A DNA stretch of 5,126 bases, taken from Thiomonas sp. (lineage in GTDB: Bacteria; Pseudomonadota; Gammaproteobacteria; Burkholderiales; Burkholderiaceae_C). A model generated the notes under the pieces. That model saw nothing but the letters and a program-made list of their open reading frames with translations, was not told the DNA's origin and did not search any database. Made by a program: the position numbers and the translations under genes. The stretch lies in contig DAIDHU010000118.1 in assembly GCA_027451915.1 (NCBI GenBank), forward strand, positions 1 to 5,126. Direction: 5' to 3'. Position 1 is the stretch's first letter, and each line of letters starts with the position of its first letter. Below, in pieces: positions 1 through 5,126 of the stretch.

Positions 1-1015
1 GCACGGCGAGGACATCGCCGGCCTGCGCGAACTCACGCTGTCCGAGGCCTATGCCCAGGGCAGCGGGGGGCTGCGCAGCACCAGCATCGTCGAGCCCTAC
101 CTGCAGCGCATCGTGTCGGACATCCGGCTGGCGCGTCCCATGCGCGTGGCGGTGGATTGCGGCAACGGGGTGGCGGGAGCCTTCGCGCCCGAGTTGCTGC
201 GCCGCCTGGGCTGCGAGGTCACCGAGCTGTTCTGCGAAGTCGACGGCAGTTTCCCCAACCACCACCCCGATCCGGCGGATCCCCACAACCTCGAGGACCT
301 GCAGCGCGCGTTGCGCGAGGGCGACGCCGAGATCGGCCTGGCCTTCGACGGCGACGGCGATCGCCTGGGCGTGGTGACCAAGGACGGCCATGTGATCTGG
401 CCCGACCGCCAGTTGATGCTGTATGCGGCCGACGTGCTGGGGCGCCACCCCGGCGCCGCGATCATCTTCGACGTCAAGTGCACCGCCAACCTCGCTCCCT
501 GGGTGCAGCGCCACGGAGGCGAGGCGATGATGTGGCGCACCGGCCATTCGCTGATCAAGGCGCGCATGAAGGAAGTGGGCGCGCCGCTGGCCGGCGAGAT
601 GAGCGGGCACATTTTCTTCAAGGACCGCTGGTACGGCTTCGACGACGCCCAGTACGGGGCCGCGCGCCTGCTGGAACTGCTGTCGCGCGTGGCCGACGTG
701 CAGGCCGAGCTGCTCGCGCTGCCCGATTCGGTGTCCACCCCCGAGCTCAAGCTCCCGACCGAGTCGCAGCAGCAGTTCTCGCTGTGCGAGCGCCTGCAGC
801 GCGAAGGGCGCTTTCCCACGTCCCGCCGGGTGCACACCATCGATGGGGTGCGCGCGGAGTACGACGACGGTTTCGGCCTGGCACGGCCGTCGAACACCAC
901 GCCCTGCGTGGTCCTGCGTTTCGAGGCCCACGACCAGGCCGGCCTGCGGCGCATCCAGGAAGAGTTCCGCGCCGCATTGCTGCAGTTGCAGCCCGACTTG
1001 AAGCTGCCCTTCTGA
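1..1015 (+). CDS. algC: Phosphomannomutase/phosphoglucomutase, 3' part (5' end outside window)
   Basis: The enzyme interconverts hexose-6-phosphate and hexose-1-phosphate (mannose and glucose) in the cytoplasm, supplying nucleotide-sugar precursors for lipopolysaccharide and exopolysaccharide. The reading frame is open from base 2 (first codon CAC) to the TGA at 1013-1015, giving 337 residues against about 460 for the family. Roughly the first 120 residues, including the phosphoserine loop of domain 1, therefore lie outside the window. Visible in order (fragment numbering) are the metal-binding loop DGDGDR (116-121), the sugar-binding motif GEMSGH (198-203) in domain 3, and the phosphate-binding loop RPSNTTP (295-301) in domain 4. 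All are intact, and the stretch after GEMSGH closely resembles Pseudomonas AlgC. An internal GTG at 113 is not the start, because homology continues upstream of it. It ends 9 bp before waaC, so it probably belongs to the same operon. Family membership is secure; algC versus manB is only a naming choice. Confidence 0.95.
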   Translation, partial: HGEDIAGLRELTLSEAYAQGSGGLRSTSIVEPYLQRIVSDIRLARPMRVAVDCGNGVAGAFAPELLRRLGCEVTELFCEVDGSFPNHHPDPADPHNLEDLQRALREGDAEIGLAFDGDGDRLGVVTKDGHVIWPDRQLMLYAADVLGRHPGAAIIFDVKCTANLAPWVQRHGGEAMMWRTGHSLIKARMKEVGAPLAGEMSGHIFFKDRWYGFDDAQYGAARLLELLSRVADVQAELLALPDSVSTPELKLPTESQQQFSLCERLQREGRFPTSRRVHTIDGVRAEYDDGFGLARPSNTTPCVVLRFEAHDQAGLRRIQEEFRAALLQLQPDLKLPF

Positions 1016-1024
1016 CCCCCGGCG

Positions 1025-2110
1025 ATGCCCGATTCCAGGCCCCTGCGGGTATTGCTGGTCAAGACCAGTTCGATGGGCGATGTCGTGCAGGCTCTGCCGG
1101 TGGTGCAGGACATCCTGCACCACCGGCCGGGCTCGCGCATCGAATGGATGCTCGAGCCCGGCTATGCCGACCTGGTCCGCCAGCACCCCGGCGTGGAGCG
1201 CGCGATCGCGGTGCCCTGGCGCGAGTGGCGCCGCCGCCCGCTGGCCGCGCAGACCCGTGCGCAGTGGCGCGAGCTGCGGGCGGATCTGGCGGCCCGGCGC
1301 TTCGACGCGGTCATCGATCTGCAGGGGCTGTGCAAGAGCGCGATCCTCGCTCGGCTGGCGCCGGGCCCGCGCTACGGCTGGAATGGGCGGGCCTGCCGCG
1401 AGCCCCTGGCGGCCTGCCTGTACGACCGGCGCATGCGCGCGCCGCCTTTGGATACGCGCTCGGCCGTGCTGCGCTACCGCGAGCTGTGCGCGTGGGCGCT
1501 GGATTACGCGGTGCAGGGCGAGCCGGTCTACGGGCTGCGCCCGACGCCGCTGCGCCCCGAGTGGCTGCCCGGCCGCGCGCCCTTCGCCGTGCTGCTTTCG
1601 GCCACCGCCCGCGACGAGAAGCTGTGGCCGGAGGATTCCTGGGTCGATCTGGGCGTCCAGCTGCGCGCGCGCGGCCTGGCTCTGGTGCTGGCCTGGGGCA
1701 GCGAGGTCGAGCGCGCGCGTGCCCAGCGCATCGCGGCGCGCGTGCTGGCCGCGAACCCCGACCCCGCCGCGGCCACGGTGGTGGTGGCGCCGCGGCGCCT
1801 GGGCCTGCTCGAGTGGGCGCAAAGCTTCGCCGCGGCCTCGCTGGTGGTGGGGGTCGACACGGGCCTAAGTTTTCTGGCTGCCGCCGTGCAATGCCCGGTG
1901 GTGGGGGTCTACACCGCCACCTCGCCGCTGCACGTGGGAATCCAGGCCAGCTCGCCGCATCGCAACCTGGGCGAGATCGGGCGCGCGCCGAGCAGCGCGC
2001 AGGTGCTGCAGGCAGCTCTGGAAATGCTCGCGCAGGGCGCGGTGGCGCGCGCGATGCCGGTCGCGGTGACGAACCCGGTGACGAACGCGGCGGCAGGCGG
2101 TTGCGCATGA
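1025..2110 (+). CDS. waaC: Lipopolysaccharide heptosyltransferase I (GT9 family)
   Basis: WaaC transfers the first L-glycero-D-manno-heptose from ADP-heptose to Kdo of the inner core, at the cytoplasmic face of the inner membrane. The protein has 361 residues; the family usually has about 320-350, and the excess includes an Ala-rich tail. The N-terminus carries the signature VKTSSMGD (12-19), in which D19 aligns with the catalytic Asp13 of E. coli WaaC. The nucleotide-binding half contains DEKLWPE with K199 (E. coli Lys192), WGSE with E227 (Glu222) and VDTG with D278 (Asp261). These alignments were made by eye. An oddity is that the usual VDTGLxHL reads VDTGLSFL here, so the conserved His is Phe283, encoded in a run of codons (CTA AGT TTT) unlike the rest of the gene. 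The ATG at 1025 places the motif at its normal distance, but no convincing Shine-Dalgarno precedes it. The 9 bp gap suggests coupling to the upstream gene. The stop overlaps the waaA start by 4 bp. Confidence 0.93.
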   Translation: MPDSRPLRVLLVKTSSMGDVVQALPVVQDILHHRPGSRIEWMLEPGYADLVRQHPGVERAIAVPWREWRRRPLAAQTRAQWRELRADLAARRFDAVIDLQGLCKSAILARLAPGPRYGWNGRACREPLAACLYDRRMRAPPLDTRSAVLRYRELCAWALDYAVQGEPVYGLRPTPLRPEWLPGRAPFAVLLSATARDEKLWPEDSWVDLGVQLRARGLALVLAWGSEVERARAQRIAARVLAANPDPAAATVVVAPRRLGLLEWAQSFAAASLVVGVDTGLSFLAAAVQCPVVGVYTATSPLHVGIQASSPHRNLGEIGRAPSSAQVLQAALEMLAQGAVARAMPVAVTNPVTNAAAGGCA

Positions 2111-3492
2111 GCGCGCACCCTCCGCGGGGCGACGAGCGCGGCCGCCACGAGCCCTCGAGCAGGCTTGCGCAGCGGCGCGCGCTTCGCCTGTACACCCTGG
2201 CCTGGTGGCTGCTCGCGCCGCTGGCCGTGTTGCGCCTGCTCTGGCGCTCGCGGCGCGACGCGGCGTACCGTGCCTGCCTGGGCGAGCGTTTCGGGCGCTA
2301 CCGCGCGGCATACCCCGCGCGCACCGATGCGCCATTGTTGTGGCTGCACGCCGTCTCCCTGGGCGAGACCCGCGCCGCGGCTCCCCTGCTGGAGTCGCTG
2401 CGTCGTGAGCTTCCCGAGCTGCGCCTGCTGCTCACCCACACCACTCCCACGGGGCGCGGCGCCGGCGCCGAATTGCTGCGTGAGGGCGATGCGCAGGTCT
2501 GGCTGCCCTACGACCTGCCTTGGGCGGTGCGCCGCTTTCTCGAGCATTTCCAGCCCAGCGTGGGTGTGTTGATGGAAACCGAGCTGTGGCCCAACCTGGC
2601 CCGCGCCTGCGCCGACAGGGGCATTCAGCTGCTGCTGGCCAATGCGCGTCTATCCGCGCGCAGCGCTGCGCGCTGGGCGCGCTGGCCGGCGCTGGCGCAT
2701 GCCACCTGCGGCGCCCTGGCCGGGGCGGCCGCGCAGACCGGAGGCGACGCCTCGCGCCTGCGCGGCCTGGGCGTGCGCGACGTGGTGGTGGCCGGCAACC
2801 TCAAGTTCGACCGGCGTGGCGATGCCGTCCTGCGCGCCCAGGGCCGGCGCTGGAGGGCCGCGGCCGCACGGCGCGTGCTGGTGCTGGCCTCCACCCGCGA
2901 GGATCGCGGGGCGGCCGAGGAGCAGCTGTTGCTGGACGCCATGCCCGCGGGCCTGGCCCGGCGCGTGCTGGTGGTGCTGGTTCCGCGGCACCTGGAGCGC
3001 GTCGCGGCCCTGCAGGTGATGCTGGAGCAGCGCGGGCTGCGTCACGGTCTGCGCAGCCGCGGGGAGCCCGACGCCGAGATGGAGGTGTGGATCGGCGACA
3101 GCATCGGCGAGATGCCGGCGTACTACGCCATGTCCGACGCCGCCTTTGTCGGCGGCAGCCTGCTGCCCCTGGGCGGGCAGAACCTGATCGAAGCCTGCGC
3201 CGAGGGCTGCCCCGTGGTGATGGGGCCGCATGTGTTCAATTTCGCGCAGGCGGTGGAGCAGGGCGAGCAGGCCGGCGCGGTGGCGCGGGCGCAGGATGCG
3301 GTCGGCGTGTGGACGCGGCTGCTGGGCTGGCTGGACGATGCGCAGGCCTTGCAGCGGGCGCGCGCCGCGGCGCGGGAATTCAGTTCCGCCCACCGCGGCG
3401 CGGCGCGGGCCCAGGCGCACTGGATCGCCCGGCGCCTGCGCGACGCCGTCGCGGACCGGGAGCCGGGGGCCGGCCGCGCGCGCGATCAGTAG
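2107..3492 (+). CDS. waaA: 3-deoxy-D-manno-octulosonic acid (Kdo) transferase
   Basis: WaaA (KdtA, GT30) transfers Kdo from CMP-Kdo to the lipid A precursor at the inner membrane, creating the acceptor for WaaC. The protein has 461 residues; E. coli KdtA has about 425. One hydrophobic anchor lies near residues 28-46, after an unusual charged leader of about 27 residues. Further on are HAVSLGE (81-87), whose E87 matches the catalytic Glu of the family, METELWPN (156-163), LLANARLS, the PRH motif (293-295) and GGSLLPLGGQNLIEA (349-363) of the CMP-Kdo-binding half. All are intact. The ATG at 2107 overlaps the waaC stop as ATGA, typical of translational coupling, and an AGGCGG at 2095-2100 sits six bases upstream. 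I see no other ATG, GTG or TTG in frame between it and the anchor. Whether it adds one or two Kdo residues cannot be read from the sequence. The frame stays open far upstream of 2107, but only as a high-GC artefact. The 3' end overlaps the convergent rhodanese gene. Confidence 0.95.
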   Translation: MSAHPPRGDERGRHEPSSRLAQRRALRLYTLAWWLLAPLAVLRLLWRSRRDAAYRACLGERFGRYRAAYPARTDAPLLWLHAVSLGETRAAAPLLESLRRELPELRLLLTHTTPTGRGAGAELLREGDAQVWLPYDLPWAVRRFLEHFQPSVGVLMETELWPNLARACADRGIQLLLANARLSARSAARWARWPALAHATCGALAGAAAQTGGDASRLRGLGVRDVVVAGNLKFDRRGDAVLRAQGRRWRAAAARRVLVLASTREDRGAAEEQLLLDAMPAGLARRVLVVLVPRHLERVAALQVMLEQRGLRHGLRSRGEPDAEMEVWIGDSIGEMPAYYAMSDAAFVGGSLLPLGGQNLIEACAEGCPVVMGPHVFNFAQAVEQGEQAGAVARAQDAVGVWTRLLGWLDDAQALQRARAAAREFSSAHRGAARAQAHWIARRLRDAVADREPGAGRARDQ

Positions 3493-3520
3493 GTGGGGAT
3501 CGAGGGGTCGATTTCGCGCG
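3479..3520. repeat. Nested inverted repeats across the convergent waaA/rhodanese 3' junction
   Basis: An outer pair, CGCGCGA (3479-3485) and TCGCGCG (3514-3520), encloses an inner pair, ATCGA (3499-3503) and TCGAT (3508-3512), with loop GGGG. The structure contains both stop codons and could form in transcripts from either side. There is no T-run after the outer stem on either strand, so this is not a classical terminator. The inner stem is short and followed by only TTT in the plus direction. Confidence 0.4.
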
Positions 3521-3833
3521 ACCACGCGGTGATGCCGCCCTGCAGGTTGTACACCTGCTCAAAGCCGTTCTGCAGCAGGAAATTCGCCACCTGGGTGCTG
3601 CGCCCGCCGGTGCGGCACATGATCAGCAGCTTCTTGCCCCGCTCGAGCTCACCCTGGCGCAGCGGGATCGTGGCCATGGGAATGGGCGTGCACTGGAAGC
3701 GCTGGTGGCGAATGCTCGCGCGTTCGAGTTCCCAGGGCTCGCGCACGTCCACCACCTGCCAGGAGTCCAGCTCCTCGGGGCGGTTGTCGAGCATGTCATG
3801 GAGTTCGCCGACGGTCAGTTGCGCAATCGTCAT
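3486..3833 (-). CDS. Single-domain rhodanese-like sulfurtransferase
   Basis: This 115-residue cytoplasmic protein is one rhodanese domain, the usual length for stand-alone family members such as GlpE. Such proteins carry sulfane sulfur as a cysteine persulfide; the acceptor here is unknown. The conserved VVDVREPWE segment (27-35) is followed by the active-site loop CRTGGRS (73-79), which fits CxxGxRS with C73 as the persulfide cysteine, and then by the C-terminal segment GFEQVYNLQGGITAWSRE. No signal peptide or membrane segment is visible. The start at 3831-3833 is supported by AGGA (3840-3843 on this strand) six bases upstream. It follows the PCMT-like gene by 51 bp on the same strand and probably shares its transcript. 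Its stop codon (3486-3488) lies inside the 3' end of convergent waaA, so the last codons of the two genes overlap by 7 bp. The family is clear and the active site looks functional; the physiological role cannot be inferred. Confidence 0.93.
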   Translation of the reverse strand: MTIAQLTVGELHDMLDNRPEELDSWQVVDVREPWELERASIRHQRFQCTPIPMATIPLRQGELERGKKLLIMCRTGGRSTQVANFLLQNGFEQVYNLQGGITAWSREIDPSIPTY

Positions 3834-3839
3834 GGGAGG

Positions 3840-3843
3840 TCCT
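3840..3843 (-). promoter_or_regulatory. Ribosome binding site of the rhodanese gene
   Basis: AGGA on the minus strand lies six bases upstream of the ATG at 3831-3833. It supports that start and is one of few recognisable Shine-Dalgarno-like sites in the window. Confidence 0.5.
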
Positions 3844-3854
3844 GCGGGAGGGCG

Positions 3855-3874
3855 CGCCGGCGGGTGTGCCGGCG
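3855..3874. repeat. Perfect 7-bp inverted repeat (GC hairpin) in the spacer between the PCMT-like and rhodanese genes
   Basis: CGCCGGC (3855-3861) and GCCGGCG (3868-3874) are exact reverse complements separated by six bases. The hairpin lies 11 bp after the PCMT-like stop and 21 bp before the rhodanese start. No T-run follows on either strand, so it is not a standard intrinsic terminator. It could stabilise the mRNA or cause partial attenuation. Chance is possible in such GC-rich DNA. Confidence 0.5.
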
Positions 3875-3884
3875 TCGCCTGGGT

Positions 3885-4535
3885 TCAGAAACGGAAGCGC
3901 GGCGTCTCGGCGAAGCCGTGCAGGCGCGGAGCCATGGTGTCGAACAGGTCCACCACGCGCGACTGGCGCTCGCCGCTGCGCGTGAGCAACTGCGCGCGCA
4001 TGATCGGCGCGTCGCCCACCACCGCGCACAGGCGGCCGCCCGGCTTGAGCCGGTCCACCAGCGCCTGCGGGATCTGCGCCACCGAGCCCGACAGCACGAT
4101 GACGTCGAACTCGCCCGGAGGCAGCTCCTGGGAGGCATCCATGCAGCGCACCGTGGCGTTCATCACCCCCGCCTGGCGCAGGTGCCGCTGCGCGGACTCG
4201 GCCAGTTCGGAGTGGATTTCCAGGCTCATCACGTGCGCGGCGCAATGGCCCAGCAGAGCCGCCATGAAGCCGCTGCCGGCGCCGATTTCCAGCACCCATT
4301 CGTGCTTGCGCACGGCCAGCTCCTGCAGCAGGCGGGCTTCCACCTTGGGCGCCAGCATGATTTCCCCGCAAGGCAGCGGGATCTCCATGTCGGTGAAGGC
4401 CATGGCGCGATAGGCCGCGGGCACGAAGTCCTCGCGCTTGACCGCTCCCAGCAGGTTCAGCACGTCCTGGTCCAGCACATCCCAGGGGCGGATCTGCTGC
4501 TCGATCATGTTGAAACGGGCTTGTTCGAAATCCAT
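3885..4535 (-). CDS. Protein-L-isoaspartate O-methyltransferase family protein (PCMT-like SAM methyltransferase)
   Basis: This 216-residue protein has a single class I SAM-dependent methyltransferase domain, close to the usual PCMT length. The N-terminus (FEQARFNMIEQQIRPWDVLD, residues 3-22) and KREDFVPAAYRAMAFTD (33-49) are typical of the betaproteobacterial PCMT relatives. SAM motif I is VLEIGAGSG (81-89), followed by an acidic residue after strand 2 (MSLEIHSELAE), DASQELPPGEFDVIVLSGSV and LKPGGRLCAVVGD. Canonical Pcm has a QTISQP-type active-site segment ahead of motif I; here the corresponding stretch reads GEIMLAP (57-63) without the serine, so isoaspartyl repair activity is uncertain. 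The substrate is unknown. I chose the ATG at 4533-4535 because homology begins there; the frame is open upstream but runs into trmB with an unrelated sequence. No strong Shine-Dalgarno is visible. It follows trmB by 34 bp and precedes the rhodanese gene by 51 bp, suggesting one transcription unit. Confidence 0.88.
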   Translation of the reverse strand: MDFEQARFNMIEQQIRPWDVLDQDVLNLLGAVKREDFVPAAYRAMAFTDMEIPLPCGEIMLAPKVEARLLQELAVRKHEWVLEIGAGSGFMAALLGHCAAHVMSLEIHSELAESAQRHLRQAGVMNATVRCMDASQELPPGEFDVIVLSGSVAQIPQALVDRLKPGGRLCAVVGDAPIMRAQLLTRSGERQSRVVDLFDTMAPRLHGFAETPRFRF

Positions 4536-4569
4536 CGCTGTAGTCGGCTCGTTCGGGAAAACCGCGATT

Positions 4570-5126
4570 TTATCCGCCCGCGCAAGCGCGGCGCTCGAAA
4601 AGCAGGTCCCACACGCCGTGGCCCAGACGCAGACCGCGCTGCTCGAAGCGGCTGGGCATGCGCCAGGAGGGGCGCTGGGCATAGTCCTGCGCGGTGTTGC
4701 GCAGAGCGGCTTCGCCCTGCAGAACCCGCAGCATGTGCTCGGCGTAGTCCTGCCAGTCGGTGGCGCAGTGCAGCAGGCCGCCGGGGCGCAGGCGCGAGGC
4801 CACCAGCGCCACCAGCGCGGGCTGGATCAGGCGGCGCTTGTGGTGGCGCTTCTTGTGCCAGGGGTCGGGGAAATACACGTGCACCGCGTCCAGCGAGCCG
4901 GGCGTGACCATGTCGCGCAGCACTTCGACCGCGTCGTGCTGGACGATGCGCACATTGTCCAGCACGAGTTCGCGCATGCGCAGCAACAGCGAGCCCACGC
5001 CGGGGGTGTGCACCTCCACGCCGATGAAATCCCGCTCGGGCTGCTGGTGCGCCAGTTGCGCCGTCGCCTCGCCCATGCCGAAGCCGATTTCCAGCACCCG
5101 CGGGGCGCGGCGCCCGAAGCAGGCAT
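4570..5126 (-). CDS. trmB: tRNA (guanine-N7-)-methyltransferase, 3' part (5' end outside window)
   Basis: TrmB methylates N7 of guanine 46 in the variable loop of tRNAs, using SAM, in the cytoplasm. The frame is open to the right edge and ends with TAA (4570-4572), giving 184 residues of an expected 220-250; the N-terminus lies beyond base 5126. Visible in order are CFGRRAP just before SAM motif I (VLEIGFGMGEA), VEVHTPGVGSLLLR, the family signature YFPDPWHKKRHHKRR, ATDWQDYAEHML, and the C-terminal SRFEQRGLRLGHGVWDLLFE. All key motifs are present, so the gene looks functional. A GTG at 5095-5097 is the valine of motif I and not a start, because family sequence continues upstream of it. It lies 34 bp upstream of the PCMT-like gene on the same strand. 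Confidence in the family is very high. Confidence 0.96.
   Translation of the reverse strand, partial: ACFGRRAPRVLEIGFGMGEATAQLAHQQPERDFIGVEVHTPGVGSLLLRMRELVLDNVRIVQHDAVEVLRDMVTPGSLDAVHVYFPDPWHKKRHHKRRLIQPALVALVASRLRPGGLLHCATDWQDYAEHMLRVLQGEAALRNTAQDYAQRPSWRMPSRFEQRGLRLGHGVWDLLFERRACAGG
4578..4591. repeat. Short GC inverted repeat at the 3' end of trmB
   Basis: CCGCGC (4578-4583) and GCGCGG (4586-4591) are exact reverse complements separated by AA, giving at best a 5-bp stem with a four-base loop. It lies within the last trmB codons. Read on the minus strand it is followed by the AT-richer stop region and, further on, by a run of four T. This is a weak terminator or attenuator candidate and could be chance. 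Confidence 0.3.

Noticed and set aside
113..115. GTG as the start of the phosphomannomutase gene
   Set aside because: The frame is open to base 2 with family-like sequence (HGEDIAGL onward), and a start here would remove the catalytic domain.
97..1140. Minus-strand open frame opposite the phosphomannomutase gene
   Set aside because: Its Ser/Arg-rich, low-complexity translation is the antisense of a conserved gene, with no family resemblance or start signal.
157..2106. Open frame continuing upstream of waaA through algC and waaC, giving the appearance of one protein of over 1,100 residues
   Set aside because: The Arg/Ala/Pro-rich translation before 2107 matches no family and overlaps two clearly recognised genes. 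Long stop-free shadows are expected at this GC content.
1840..3707. Several GCTGGTGG octamers resembling the E. coli Chi site
   Set aside because: Such octamers are expected in GC-rich coding DNA full of Leu and Val codons, and Chi specificity is not known for this organism.
4536..4682. Upstream in-frame extension of the PCMT-like gene by 49 residues
   Set aside because: The extension overlaps the conserved C-terminus of trmB in another frame, and PCMT homology begins at the ATG at 4533-4535.
2520..4907. Long plus-strand open frame (about 795 codons) across waaA, the rhodanese, PCMT-like and trmB genes
   Set aside because: It runs over four well-supported genes in other frames or on the other strand, and its translation shows no recognisable domain. 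It is a GC shadow.
5095..5097. GTG as the start of trmB
   Set aside because: It encodes the valine of SAM motif I, and the preceding codons (CFGRRAP) still match TrmB to the window edge.
1..5126. Search for CRISPR arrays, insertion sequences, tRNA or rRNA genes, phage genes or defence and toxin-antitoxin cassettes
   Set aside because: No spaced repeats, terminal inverted repeats, tRNA-like cloverleaf or unexplained gene was seen. The window is almost entirely covered by six housekeeping genes.

Overview
This window looks like an ordinary chromosomal housekeeping segment from a high-GC betaproteobacterium, most likely Burkholderiales. The assignment rests on the very GC-rich third codon positions, the phosphomannomutase - waaC - waaA order, and a PCMT-like gene followed by a single-domain rhodanese. 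All protein identifications come from recognising motifs by eye; no database search was run.

Layout, plus strand (1-3492): three tightly packed genes form an apparent lipopolysaccharide inner-core operon. First is the 3' three quarters of a phosphomannomutase/phosphoglucomutase (AlgC/ManB type), cut by the left edge. Nine bases later comes waaC (heptosyltransferase I), whose stop overlaps the start of waaA (Kdo transferase) by four bases. The mutase makes hexose-1-phosphates for surface sugars, WaaA adds Kdo to lipid A precursor, and WaaC adds the first heptose to Kdo.

Layout, minus strand (3486-5126): three genes read right to left. They are trmB (tRNA m7G46 methyltransferase, 5' end cut by the right edge), a PCMT-family methyltransferase and a single-domain rhodanese. 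Spacers are 34 and 51 bp, so they may be co-transcribed. The rhodanese and waaA converge, and their 3' ends overlap by 7 bp.

There is no gap near 300 bp, and I see no RNA gene, insertion sequence, CRISPR array, phage gene or attachment site. I did not find a new biological system. The items most worth checking are a lost conserved histidine in the WaaC donor-site motif inside a patch of atypical codons, the non-canonical active-site motif of the PCMT homologue, and the terminator-free overlapping convergent junction where I would have expected a tolC gene.
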